A stretch of 64,000 nucleotides of DNA, taken from the NCBI GenBank assembly GCA_017744365.1, contig JAGIBL010000002.1:744001-808000 (forward strand). Reading direction: 5' to 3'. Shown here in pieces: positions 16,967 through 24,720 of the stretch (its first letter is position 1; every line of letters starts with the position of its first letter). The stretch is from Nocardioidaceae bacterium (GTDB lineage: Bacteria > Actinomycetota > Actinomycetes > Propionibacteriales > Nocardioidaceae). Under the pieces are notes generated by a model. The model did not search any database. It saw only the letters and a program-made list of their open reading frames with translations, and was not told the origin of the DNA. The position numbers and the translations under genes were made by a program.

Positions 16967-17908
16967 TCACATCAGGTTGGGCAGCAGGTCGCTGACCCGG
17001 TCCGCGCAGGCGAGCGCGGTGGCGCCGACCATCGGCGCGAAGACGATCCAGGTGCCGGGATGGCCCCAGCGCTTCCAGGCCCACACGCCACCGACGGTGA
17101 ACAGGACCAGCAGCTCCATCAGCCAGGACAGCGAGAACATCCGCCCGGGATCGGAGGCGAGCGGCCGCTCGGTCGGCTTGTAGGTGTTGAAGGCCAGGGC
17201 CGGCCGCGGGAAGGACTTCGAGACCAGCTCGGCGTCGACGAGGACCGTCTTGTGCGGCAGGAACGGCGGCCCGCTCGCGGTCATCAGCACCAGGCTGCCG
17301 GCATCGCCGGTCAGCGCCGGCAGCTTGCTGCCCTGTCCGCGCACGCCCAGCACCTTGTACGTCGACTGGCCCTGCCCGGTCAGCACGGTGAAGGTCTGCC
17401 CGGGCCTGAGCTTGTCGATCTGGCCGAAGACCCCGCCGTACGCCGAGGACCGTCCCATCAGCACCGAGGCCCCCGGCTGTCCCGGCAGCGGCGTGTCCGG
17501 CCGGTGGCCGATGCCCATCTTGGTCTGCCGCGACGCGGCGCCCTCGACGATGACCTCACGGATGCCGAGGTCGGGGATCTTGAGCAACGCCATCGGGGTG
17601 CCCGGCTCGACGAGCGCACCCTGCGCATCGGTCTGGCCGATCGGCGTCGAGCCCTGCGCCAGGTTGAGCCGGAGCTCGTCGTACAGGCGGTGCTGCGCGG
17701 TGAAGTGCTGCAGCTGGCTGACCAGCGTCACGTTGAGCACCATCACCAGCAGCGCCAGCGACAGGATGGTGAGGCCGTAGGAGATGCCCACCAGGATCGG
17801 GTCCGGGGTGCCGGCGCGCGGCACCCGGCGCACCCGCGGCACCCGGCGGGTCCAGCCCGGCGCCTCGGGGAGCCGGCGTCGCCAGCCGAGCTCCCGGGGA
17901 GCGGTCAT
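16967..17908 (-). CDS. Pseudosortase: sortase homologue lacking the catalytic triad
   Basis: A 313-residue membrane protein: an Arg-rich head, a transmembrane helix (about 39-63), an extracytoplasmic sortase domain (about 105-230) and two C-terminal membrane helices (about 259-278 and 286-301). The domain aligns clearly with actinobacterial sortases through LLKIPDLGIREVIVEG, GHRPDTPLPGQPG and VFGQIDKLRPGQTFTV. The active-site residues are gone: the catalytic His position in MGRSSAYGG is R153, the Cys position in LVLMTASG is A211, and the Arg position is K220. It cannot be a transpeptidase by the known mechanism; a structural or binding role in the Pst/surface complex is inferred. ATG 17908 is preferred; an in-frame GTG at 17920 overlaps the previous stop. 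Confidence 0.75.
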   Translation of the reverse strand: MTAPRELGWRRRLPEAPGWTRRVPRVRRVPRAGTPDPILVGISYGLTILSLALLVMVLNVTLVSQLQHFTAQHRLYDELRLNLAQGSTPIGQTDAQGALVEPGTPMALLKIPDLGIREVIVEGAASRQTKMGIGHRPDTPLPGQPGASVLMGRSSAYGGVFGQIDKLRPGQTFTVLTGQGQSTYKVLGVRGQGSKLPALTGDAGSLVLMTASGPPFLPHKTVLVDAELVSKSFPRPALAFNTYKPTERPLASDPGRMFSLSWLMELLVLFTVGGVWAWKRWGHPGTWIVFAPMVGATALACADRVSDLLPNLM

Positions 17909-17912
17909 CGAG

Positions 17913-19625
17913 TCACCCACGCGCGGGCCCCTGGGTCGGCGGGCCGCCGCGGGCACCGGCGCGGGTGTCCAGCATCCGCGAGACCAGCGGCGGGGCCACC
18001 ACGAGCAGCAGCAGGAACCCGACGCTGAGGACGATCGCGAACACCGCCGGGCCCCAGGTCTTCTGCCCCTGGATGACGGTGCTGGCCGCGGTCGGGTTCA
18101 GGTCCCCGCCGGCGGTCGCCTGCGGCGTGCCGCACTGGCCGGTGACCGGGTCGCAGGTCGGCGCGGTGCTGCCCGGCGGCGCGGTCCCGCCGCCCGTCGT
18201 CGTACCGCCTCCGGTGGTCGTGCCGCCCCCGGTGGTCGTGCCACCTCCGGTCGTGGTGCCACCGCCGGTGGTCGTGCCGCCACCGCCAACGGTCGCGCCA
18301 CGCTTGCTGATCCACGGCGCCTGGCAGGCAGCGTTGCACTCGTCCGGGAAGGGCGCGGTGTCGGTGAGCACGTTGTGCGCCGGGCTGTCCCCGGGCTTGA
18401 AGGTCGGGTTGTTGCACTTGTTCGAGGTGCCCGCCTTCACCCCGGCCTTGGTCGCGGAGATCGTCTTCTTCGTCGCGGCGTCCACTCCCGGGATGCGCAG
18501 CACCTGGTCCATCGCGGCGAGCACCAGGTTCATCGGCAGCGGCGAGTAGCCGAGCGCGCCCATGGACCGCTGGCCCTCGCAGAGCCCGTACGTCGCGAAG
18601 TAGCCGAGCGTCGCGCCCTTGCCGGTGCTGAACGCGCCGTGGGTCTGCGTCGGGATCACCAGGTAGGAGTACGCCGAGATCGGGTAGGTCCGCGGGTCGC
18701 CGTACGCGTAGACCTTGGACAGGTCCTGTGACAAGTAGTTCTGCGAGGTCTTGTCCATGTTGATCTTGGCCTGGGTCAGCGCCACCGCGACCGCCTTGTC
18801 GGTCGGCACCGTGTAGAAGCCCGCGGCGTTCTTGACCTTGGCGACGGGGAACCCGACGCCGAGCGCATAGCTGTACTCGTCGTAGTTGATCGTGTACGGC
18901 GTGTTGGAGGTGTACGTCGTGACGCCGTTCGAGCCGGACTGCGCGGTGAAGTTCGACAGGCCCTGGTAGGGGAAGTACGAGGTGGCGTTCTTCGGGTTGC
19001 AGCCCGCCTTCGCGCAGAGCTTGGCGTAGTCACCCGGGAACTGGCGCAGCATCCAGAGCGTGAACTGCGCGGTCGCGCCCGAGCCGTCGGACCGGACCAC
19101 CACGGTGATCCGCTGGGCCGGCAGCGCGACGCCGGGGTTGCTGGCCGCGATGACCGGGTCGTTCCACCGGGTCACCTGCCCGGAGAAGATCTTCGCCAGC
19201 GCCTGCTGGGAGAGGCGCAGCTTGGTGAACCGCTGCCCGCCGACCGGCAGGTTGTACATGAACGAGGTGCCGCCGGCGACTGCGGGCACCAGGCCGTAGC
19301 CGAAGCTCGGGCGCTGGGAGTCCTGCGGGTCCGCGGTGTCGCCCGAGTAGGGGATCTCGGAGACCGCGAAGTCGGAGAGCCCGATCGCGAAGTTCTTCCG
19401 TCCCGAGGAGGAACCGTCGTTGGTGTAGTTGACGGTCACGCCCTGCGCCTTGACCGTGGCCCGCCAGTCCTCGATGGCGCCGGCCGCCCAGGTGGAGCCG
19501 TTGCCGCTGATCGTGGCGGTCGGGACGGCGTACGCCGCACCGAGGCCGGCGCTGATGGTGAGCAGGGCCACCGCCGCGAAGAGGGCGAGCAGCGTACGTC
19601 GTCGGGGCAGACGGCGGGGGGTCAT
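17913..19625 (-). CDS. pstS: Membrane-tethered PstS-type phosphate-binding protein
   Basis: A 570-residue exported protein. A signal peptide (about 1-33, ending AAYA) leads into a type II periplasmic-binding fold with phosphate-binding landmarks: ISGNGSTWAAGAIEDW, NDGSSSGRKNFAIGLSDFAVSE and VVVRSDGSGATAQF. After about residue 440 comes a linker of six GGGTTT-type repeats, a Cys pair (CDPVTGQC) and a transmembrane helix (about 527-550) with a short cytoplasmic tail. Unlike lipoprotein PstS, it is anchored C-terminally, and it is longer than the usual 320-370 residues. It overlaps pstA by 4 bp. It likely delivers phosphate to PstCA across the wall. Confidence 0.87.
   Translation of the reverse strand: MTPRRLPRRRTLLALFAAVALLTISAGLGAAYAVPTATISGNGSTWAAGAIEDWRATVKAQGVTVNYTNDGSSSGRKNFAIGLSDFAVSEIPYSGDTADPQDSQRPSFGYGLVPAVAGGTSFMYNLPVGGQRFTKLRLSQQALAKIFSGQVTRWNDPVIAASNPGVALPAQRITVVVRSDGSGATAQFTLWMLRQFPGDYAKLCAKAGCNPKNATSYFPYQGLSNFTAQSGSNGVTTYTSNTPYTINYDEYSYALGVGFPVAKVKNAAGFYTVPTDKAVAVALTQAKINMDKTSQNYLSQDLSKVYAYGDPRTYPISAYSYLVIPTQTHGAFSTGKGATLGYFATYGLCEGQRSMGALGYSPLPMNLVLAAMDQVLRIPGVDAATKKTISATKAGVKAGTSNKCNNPTFKPGDSPAHNVLTDTAPFPDECNAACQAPWISKRGATVGGGGTTTGGGTTTGGGTTTGGGTTTGGGTTTGGGTAPPGSTAPTCDPVTGQCGTPQATAGGDLNPTAASTVIQGQKTWGPAVFAIVLSVGFLLLLVVAPPLVSRMLDTRAGARGGPPTQGPARG
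18184..18290 (-). repeat. 18-bp tandem repeat encoding GGGTTT linkers
   Basis: About six imperfect 18-bp units encode Gly-Gly-Gly-Thr-Thr-Thr between the binding domain and the membrane helix of the tethered PstS. Copy number could change the tether length. Confidence 0.8.
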
Positions 19626-20908
19626 CGGGAGGCTCCCTGGGTCGGGTCCGAGCCTCGCAGCGCGGCCAGGTGCGCGGCGATCTCGGCGTGGTTGGACTCG
19701 ATACGTGACATGTCGCGCACGGACTGGGTCGCGCGGCGCCGGCGTTGCCGGTCGGTGATCTCGCCGGCCTGCTGGCCACCGAGCAGGCGGGCGACGACGA
19801 ACAGGACCAGCACCAGGAGGAGCAGCAGCGCAGCGACCGCGAAGCCACGGGTCTTCATGTCCGGCTGCGGGCTCTTGATGAACTCCAGCGCAGCCAGCGG
19901 CAGCGAGATCTGCGGGCCGTTGAAGGGGTTCCAGTTCAGGTTGCTGGTCACGCCCGAGGTGAGCAGCACCGGTGCGGTCTCACCGATGCCGTGGGCGGTG
20001 GCCAGGATGATCGCGGTCGTCAGGCCCGAGCGGACGGTGGGCAGCACCACCATCCGCACCACGGCCCACTGCCCGGCACCGAGAGCCAGGCCGGCCTCGC
20101 GCAGGTTGCCCGGCACCAGCCGGAGCACCACGTCGGCCGAGCGGATCATGATCGGCAGCATCAGCACGGTGATCGCCAGCGCCGCCGCGAAGCCGTTGAA
20201 CTGCTTGGTGAAGAGCAGGATCACCGAGGCGTAGATGAACAGGCCGGCGACCACCGAGGGCAGCGCGGTCATCGCCTCGACGACGGTGCGCACCAGCCGC
20301 GCGTACCGGCCGCCGATCTCGTTGAGGAACAGCGCGGTGGCGATGCCCAGCGGGATCGTGATGACCAGGGCGATGCCGATCTGCTCCAGGGTGCCGACGA
20401 TCGCGTGCAGCGCGCCACCCTCCTTGAGCGGCGAGAGCGGCCCGGTCAGGCCCATGTCGGTGGTGAAGAAGCTCAGCCGCAGCGAGCCGACGATCTTCAG
20501 CGCTCGCCAGCCGACGAAGCCGATCACCAGCGCCAGCAGGGCGACCACGATCATGCCGGCGGAGGCGAGCAGCACCCCGACGAAGCGGTCCTTGACCGCG
20601 GGACCGTTCTCGGTCAGCCGGGTCAGCGCGATGTAGGTGACCAGCATCCAGAAGAACGCGGTGACCGGGACCCAGCCGAAGCCGATGATGCCCAGCACCG
20701 GGCCGAGCATCAGGCCGAGCGCGACAGCCGCGGCGATCGAGCCCAGCGGCAGCCCGAGCCGCTCGAGCAGCGGCGGCCGGGTGCGGACCCGCTCCGGCTC
20801 GTGCAGCAGCGGCGGCAGCTCGTCGCGCGGGGTGAACGTGCCCGCGCCGGATCCGGTCTCGGGCGTGCGCGGGGCGGGAACCATCTCGTCGGTCATCCGT
20901 GTCGTCAT
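19622..20908 (-). CDS. pstA: Phosphate ABC transporter permease PstA, extended
   Basis: A 428-residue membrane protein. The C-terminal 290 residues are a typical PstA with six helices and the EAA-type loop around LREAGLALGAGQWAVVRMVVLPTVRSGLTTAIILATAHGIGETAP. The first 130 residues are extra: a Pro-rich head and two additional membrane segments (GSIAAAVALGLMLGPVLGII and VPVTAFFWMLVTYIAL). A basic C-terminal tail with QRRRRATQSVRDMSRIESN lies in the cytoplasm. It overlaps pstC upstream and pstS downstream by ATGA or 1-4 bases, so all are translated together. Confidence 0.9.
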   Translation of the reverse strand: MTTRMTDEMVPAPRTPETGSGAGTFTPRDELPPLLHEPERVRTRPPLLERLGLPLGSIAAAVALGLMLGPVLGIIGFGWVPVTAFFWMLVTYIALTRLTENGPAVKDRFVGVLLASAGMIVVALLALVIGFVGWRALKIVGSLRLSFFTTDMGLTGPLSPLKEGGALHAIVGTLEQIGIALVITIPLGIATALFLNEIGGRYARLVRTVVEAMTALPSVVAGLFIYASVILLFTKQFNGFAAALAITVLMLPIMIRSADVVLRLVPGNLREAGLALGAGQWAVVRMVVLPTVRSGLTTAIILATAHGIGETAPVLLTSGVTSNLNWNPFNGPQISLPLAALEFIKSPQPDMKTRGFAVAALLLLLVLVLFVVARLLGGQQAGEITDRQRRRRATQSVRDMSRIESNHAEIAAHLAALRGSDPTQGASR

Positions 20909-21933
20909 CAGCCCTCGCTCTCCGCACCCGAGCGCGACCGGGCGATGATCGCGGAGGCGGTGAAGTTGATCGCCATGGTGAGCAGGAACAGCGAGAGACC
21001 CGCGGCCATGAGCGCGCTCATGGTGAAGTCGTTCGCCTCGCCGTACCGCAGCGCGATGGTGACCGCGACCGAGTTCGACCCGTTCTGCAGGATGTGGAGG
21101 TTGATGTCGAAGACGGGCGAGAGGATCAGGTAGAGCGCGATCGTCTCGCCGAGCGCCCGGCCGAGACCGAGCATGGTGCCGCCGATGATGCCGCCCTTGC
21201 CGAACGGGATCACGACCGAGCGGATCATGCCCCACTTGGTGGCGCCGAGCGCGTAGGCGCCTTCGCGCTCGCCCTGCGGTGCCCGCGAGAACGCCTCGCG
21301 CATCATCGAGGTCTGGATGGGGATGATCATCATCCCGACCACGAGCGCGCCGATGAAGGCCGAGGAGGTGTACAGCGCGTCGTTGGGCAATGGGTTCGAC
21401 GGGTCCGCGCCGTCGACCTTGAAGATCGGGATCCAGCCGAAGTACGTCGACAGCCAGCGCGCGAACGGCACCATGTGCGACTGCAGGAACACCAGGCCCC
21501 ACAGGCCGTAGACGACCGAGGGCACCGCGGCCATCAGATCGATCGCGCCGGTGAGGAACCCGCGCAGCCGGCCGGTGGCGACCTCGGTGATGAACAGCGA
21601 GGCGCCGAGGGAGAGCGGCAGCGAGACGACCAGGGCGATCAGCGCGATCGTCACCGTGGCGGTGAGCAGCGCGGCGATGCCGAAGTGGTTGGTCTCCGGC
21701 GACCACTTCTGGGTGGTGAGGAACTCCCAGACGCCGACCGACTTGATCGCCTTGACGGCCTTGACGCTCAGGAACGTCCCGACCAGCACCATGATGACCA
21801 GCACGAACGAGCCGGCCAGCCGGGTGATCTGCCGGAACGCCTGGTCGACCGGGGCGTGGGCGACCCGGATGTCGCGGGCGACCGCGTCGTCGAGGCTGCT
21901 GGCCGGGTAGTCGGGCAGGTAGGTCGTGGTCAC
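20908..21933 (-). CDS. pstC: Phosphate ABC transporter permease PstC
   Basis: A 341-residue inner-membrane permease. Six hydrophobic segments are visible, with the long extracytoplasmic loop typical of PstC, LTGAIDLMAAVPSVVYGLWG, and the EAA motif around GEREGAYALGATKWGMIRSVVIPFGKGGIIGGTMLGLGRALGETIA. Start is GTG at 21933, chosen because it is 5 bases after the upstream stop and gives the family length; no Shine-Dalgarno is seen, so translation is probably coupled to the gene before. Confidence 0.9.
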   Translation of the reverse strand: MTTTYLPDYPASSLDDAVARDIRVAHAPVDQAFRQITRLAGSFVLVIMVLVGTFLSVKAVKAIKSVGVWEFLTTQKWSPETNHFGIAALLTATVTIALIALVVSLPLSLGASLFITEVATGRLRGFLTGAIDLMAAVPSVVYGLWGLVFLQSHMVPFARWLSTYFGWIPIFKVDGADPSNPLPNDALYTSSAFIGALVVGMMIIPIQTSMMREAFSRAPQGEREGAYALGATKWGMIRSVVIPFGKGGIIGGTMLGLGRALGETIALYLILSPVFDINLHILQNGSNSVAVTIALRYGEANDFTMSALMAAGLSLFLLTMAINFTASAIIARSRSGAESEG

Positions 21934-21938
21934 TGCGG

Positions 21939-24707
21939 TCAGCCGATCTTGACGGTGCTGCGAAGGCGGAGGAGCGGGCCGATCAGTCCGGTCACCAGGG
22001 CGATGCCCAGCCCGAACGGGAGGATCCACCGTGGGAACGACTCGGTCCCCGCCGAGGCGTTGACGAACTGCGTACTGGGCGAGACCACGTTGCCGCCGGC
22101 GGGCGCACCCACCGGAGCGCTCGCCACCGGGACGTCGCCGCCGTTGCTGCCCGGGGTTCCCGAGCCCGCGGTGTCCGGGTCCGAGCCGTCCCCGTCGCCC
22201 TGGGTGCCGTGGCCGGCGGGCTTCGGGTCGGTGGCGGCGAGCAGGGTGGCGATGCCGGCCCTCGCGTCCGCCTGGAGGGCACTGGTGAGAGGCGCGTAGC
22301 CGGGAGGCAGGTTGCCCGGCGCGAACCCGGCCTTCTGGCCCGCCGTGGTCACGTACTTGAGCGCGCGACCGTAGACGTGCTTCTGGTCGGCGCTGATCGT
22401 CTTGGCGACGGCCGCGAAGACCGGCATCGTCAGCGGGTAGGCCCCGGCCGCGTAGTCGGCCGAGCCCGGCTCCTTGGCGCCCTCGACCCCGCTGTCGACG
22501 AACCGTGCTGCCGCCTTGCGCATCGAGTCGGTGGTGGCGCCGACACAGTGCTTGCCATCGCTGTCGCACAGCTTCGCGGTGGGCAGCTGGTACGTCGCGG
22601 CGGCCGCGGACCCGACGATCGCCATGATGCCCATCCGGTCGGTTGCCTGGCGGGTCTTCAGGTCCCGCCACTTGCCGGGCGCCGGCAGGCAGCTGCCGTC
22701 GATCGCCGTGTAGCAGAAGTCGTCCAGCCGCGGCAGGTACCCGATCGCCGTGTCCCGGGCAGCGACGGTCATGTTGTCGACGCGCGGCAGGAACTCGAAG
22801 ACGGAGTACGGCAGCTGCTTGACGTCGCCAACGGTCTCCACCGACTCCTGCCAGCCCGGCAGCGGGAACGGCGAGCCATCGGGCGGGTAGCTCACCGGCT
22901 GGTCCACGTAGGAGTCGGGAACCGGCTGGGCCTTGCGGTCAGCGTCGGCCTTGGCGGCGAGCGCCGTCTTCTGCGACTCGCAGCCCTGGTAGGTCCGGGT
23001 CGAGTAGAACGGGTTGACGACCATGCCGTCGTGGTCCGGGCAGCCGTTGAGGAACGCGCGCGCATCGGGGTCGGCCAGGATCCAGCGCCAGACCTCGCTC
23101 GCGGCGTCCGAGCGGGTGCCCTCGACCAGCAGGTGCGCGATGAGGTTCTTCACCGACCTGCCGTCGAGGTGGGCCAGCGAGGGGTTGAGCCGCTGGAACT
23201 CCGGGTCGTACGCCACCGAGGCCGGCCGGTTGGCCATCCAGTCCTGCAACGGGTACGCGCGCGTGCTGATGATCGCCCGCTGGTAGCTCTGGGTCAGCAG
23301 CTTGGCGACCAGCCGCGCGTCGAGCCGGAGATCGCGAACCGGCTGCCCGACCCGCTCGAGGTCCTTCTCGAACTCGGCGAGGCTGCCGTACCCGCACTTC
23401 GTGGTCACGTTCTCCGCGGTGTACGGCGGCTCGCACTGCACCTGGTACGTCAATGAGTACGCGAAGACCGGTGCCGCGAGCGCCATCGGGACGTGCACGG
23501 CTCCGACGGCCGGGCGGGTCGTCAGCGCGGCGGAGCTGGCCCCCGAGGCGAGCTGGTTCCGGGCGACCTCGTCGCCCAGCACCGTGTAGCCCAGGGCGAT
23601 GTTCTCGGCCTTGCAGAGGCCGGGCACCCAGGAGGCGGCGGCCAGCGAGAGCAGCTCAGAGCCGTTGGTCAGCGACCGGGCCTGCCCGCCCGGGCACCCG
23701 GGCAGGATGTCGCGCAGGCCGAGCCGCACCTGGAGCCGCTGCGCCCACAACGACGGGGAGATCGGCCCCGAGGTCGCCAGCACGTCGTCGAGCCGGGGCA
23801 CGATCACCAGCCAGCACGACCCGATGCTGGCCTGGCCGACCCGCCGGCCGCAGCCGAGACCCGGCGCCTCGACCGAGGTCTGGACCTCGAACTGGGTCGC
23901 CGCGTCCCCTCCGGCGGAGATGTTCACCCGCGACACCTCGTTGGTGGTGGTTGGGTTGAAGAATTGGTTGTTGCTGCCCGTCGTGCTGCCCGACTTCTCG
24001 CCCGTGAGCGCGGTGAACGGCACGTCGTGGTCGCCGGTCTGGCCCAGGAACTTCTCCCAGTCACCACCGCCGGCCAGCGGATCGTTGCCCAGGTAGCGAC
24101 CGTTGCGCGGGTTCGGCGCCCGGTTCGCCACGGCGTCGCCGGCGCCGACCTGGCAGGTCGCCGGGTCGGGCGCGCTCCCGCTCGGGTCGGGAGATCCGTT
24201 GGCCTTCAGGCCACCCCAGCACTGGAAGATCTGGAAGCTCGCGTACGACGCCCCGCCCGGGATCGTGGCACCACCCTTGGCACCGGAGATCTCGACGGCG
24301 ACCGACTGGTTGACCAGGTTCCGGGTCTGCGAGACCCGCACCTCGAGCCCACCGAGGCCGTTGTCGGCCCCGAAGGTGCTGAAGTACGGCGCGACGATCG
24401 AGCTGCGGATGTCGTCGTACGTCTTCCCGCCCGTGTGCGGGACGCCCTGCCGGCCGTCCCGGAAGACGACGTCCGAGGACGGGTTCCCCGTGTTGTCCCA
24501 ACGGACCGTGACGGCACTGTCACTGGTCAGCAGGCCGGACGGGCCCCAGTCCGAGCCGTCGTTGACGCCGGTCGCCGCGACCGCCGGGCCACCAATCCAG
24601 CCCGGCAGCCCGGCGAGTGCGAGCAGAAGTCCGAAGACGACGACCACGACGCGGGCACGCGTCGACGATCCCCGAGAAGTTCGCTGAGGGGTCGCCGAGG
24701 GTGGCAT
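21939..24707 (-). CDS. Large membrane-anchored exoprotein of the Pst cluster
   Basis: A 922-residue exported protein I do not recognise. A twin-hydrophobic signal region (about 19-44) is followed by about 800 extracytoplasmic residues with many Cys (CWGG, GCGRRVG, CLPAPG, CDSDGKHC) suggesting disulfides, then a Gly/Asp/Pro-rich linker (about 835-890) and one transmembrane helix (about 896-917) with a short Arg/Lys tail. Stretches such as LLTQSYQRAI and YPLTMPVFAAVAKTISADQKHVYGRALKYVTTAGQKAG recall the C-terminal half of PstS-type binding proteins, so a second, much enlarged phosphate-binding module is possible. Strong GAAGGAG before the ATG. It lies between a GWWGH paralogue and pstC in one tight operon. 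Confidence 0.65.
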   Translation of the reverse strand: MPPSATPQRTSRGSSTRARVVVVVFGLLLALAGLPGWIGGPAVAATGVNDGSDWGPSGLLTSDSAVTVRWDNTGNPSSDVVFRDGRQGVPHTGGKTYDDIRSSIVAPYFSTFGADNGLGGLEVRVSQTRNLVNQSVAVEISGAKGGATIPGGASYASFQIFQCWGGLKANGSPDPSGSAPDPATCQVGAGDAVANRAPNPRNGRYLGNDPLAGGGDWEKFLGQTGDHDVPFTALTGEKSGSTTGSNNQFFNPTTTNEVSRVNISAGGDAATQFEVQTSVEAPGLGCGRRVGQASIGSCWLVIVPRLDDVLATSGPISPSLWAQRLQVRLGLRDILPGCPGGQARSLTNGSELLSLAAASWVPGLCKAENIALGYTVLGDEVARNQLASGASSAALTTRPAVGAVHVPMALAAPVFAYSLTYQVQCEPPYTAENVTTKCGYGSLAEFEKDLERVGQPVRDLRLDARLVAKLLTQSYQRAIISTRAYPLQDWMANRPASVAYDPEFQRLNPSLAHLDGRSVKNLIAHLLVEGTRSDAASEVWRWILADPDARAFLNGCPDHDGMVVNPFYSTRTYQGCESQKTALAAKADADRKAQPVPDSYVDQPVSYPPDGSPFPLPGWQESVETVGDVKQLPYSVFEFLPRVDNMTVAARDTAIGYLPRLDDFCYTAIDGSCLPAPGKWRDLKTRQATDRMGIMAIVGSAAAATYQLPTAKLCDSDGKHCVGATTDSMRKAAARFVDSGVEGAKEPGSADYAAGAYPLTMPVFAAVAKTISADQKHVYGRALKYVTTAGQKAGFAPGNLPPGYAPLTSALQADARAGIATLLAATDPKPAGHGTQGDGDGSDPDTAGSGTPGSNGGDVPVASAPVGAPAGGNVVSPSTQFVNASAGTESFPRWILPFGLGIALVTGLIGPLLRLRSTVKIG

Positions 24708-24720
24708 CCCAGTCTCCTTC

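Noticed and set aside
16967-17908. GHRPDT (His 135) as the catalytic His of the sortase homologue
   Set aside because: In sortases this block corresponds to the GHxPxT region before the active strand, not to the catalytic His, which falls in the later MGRSSAYGG where Arg is found.
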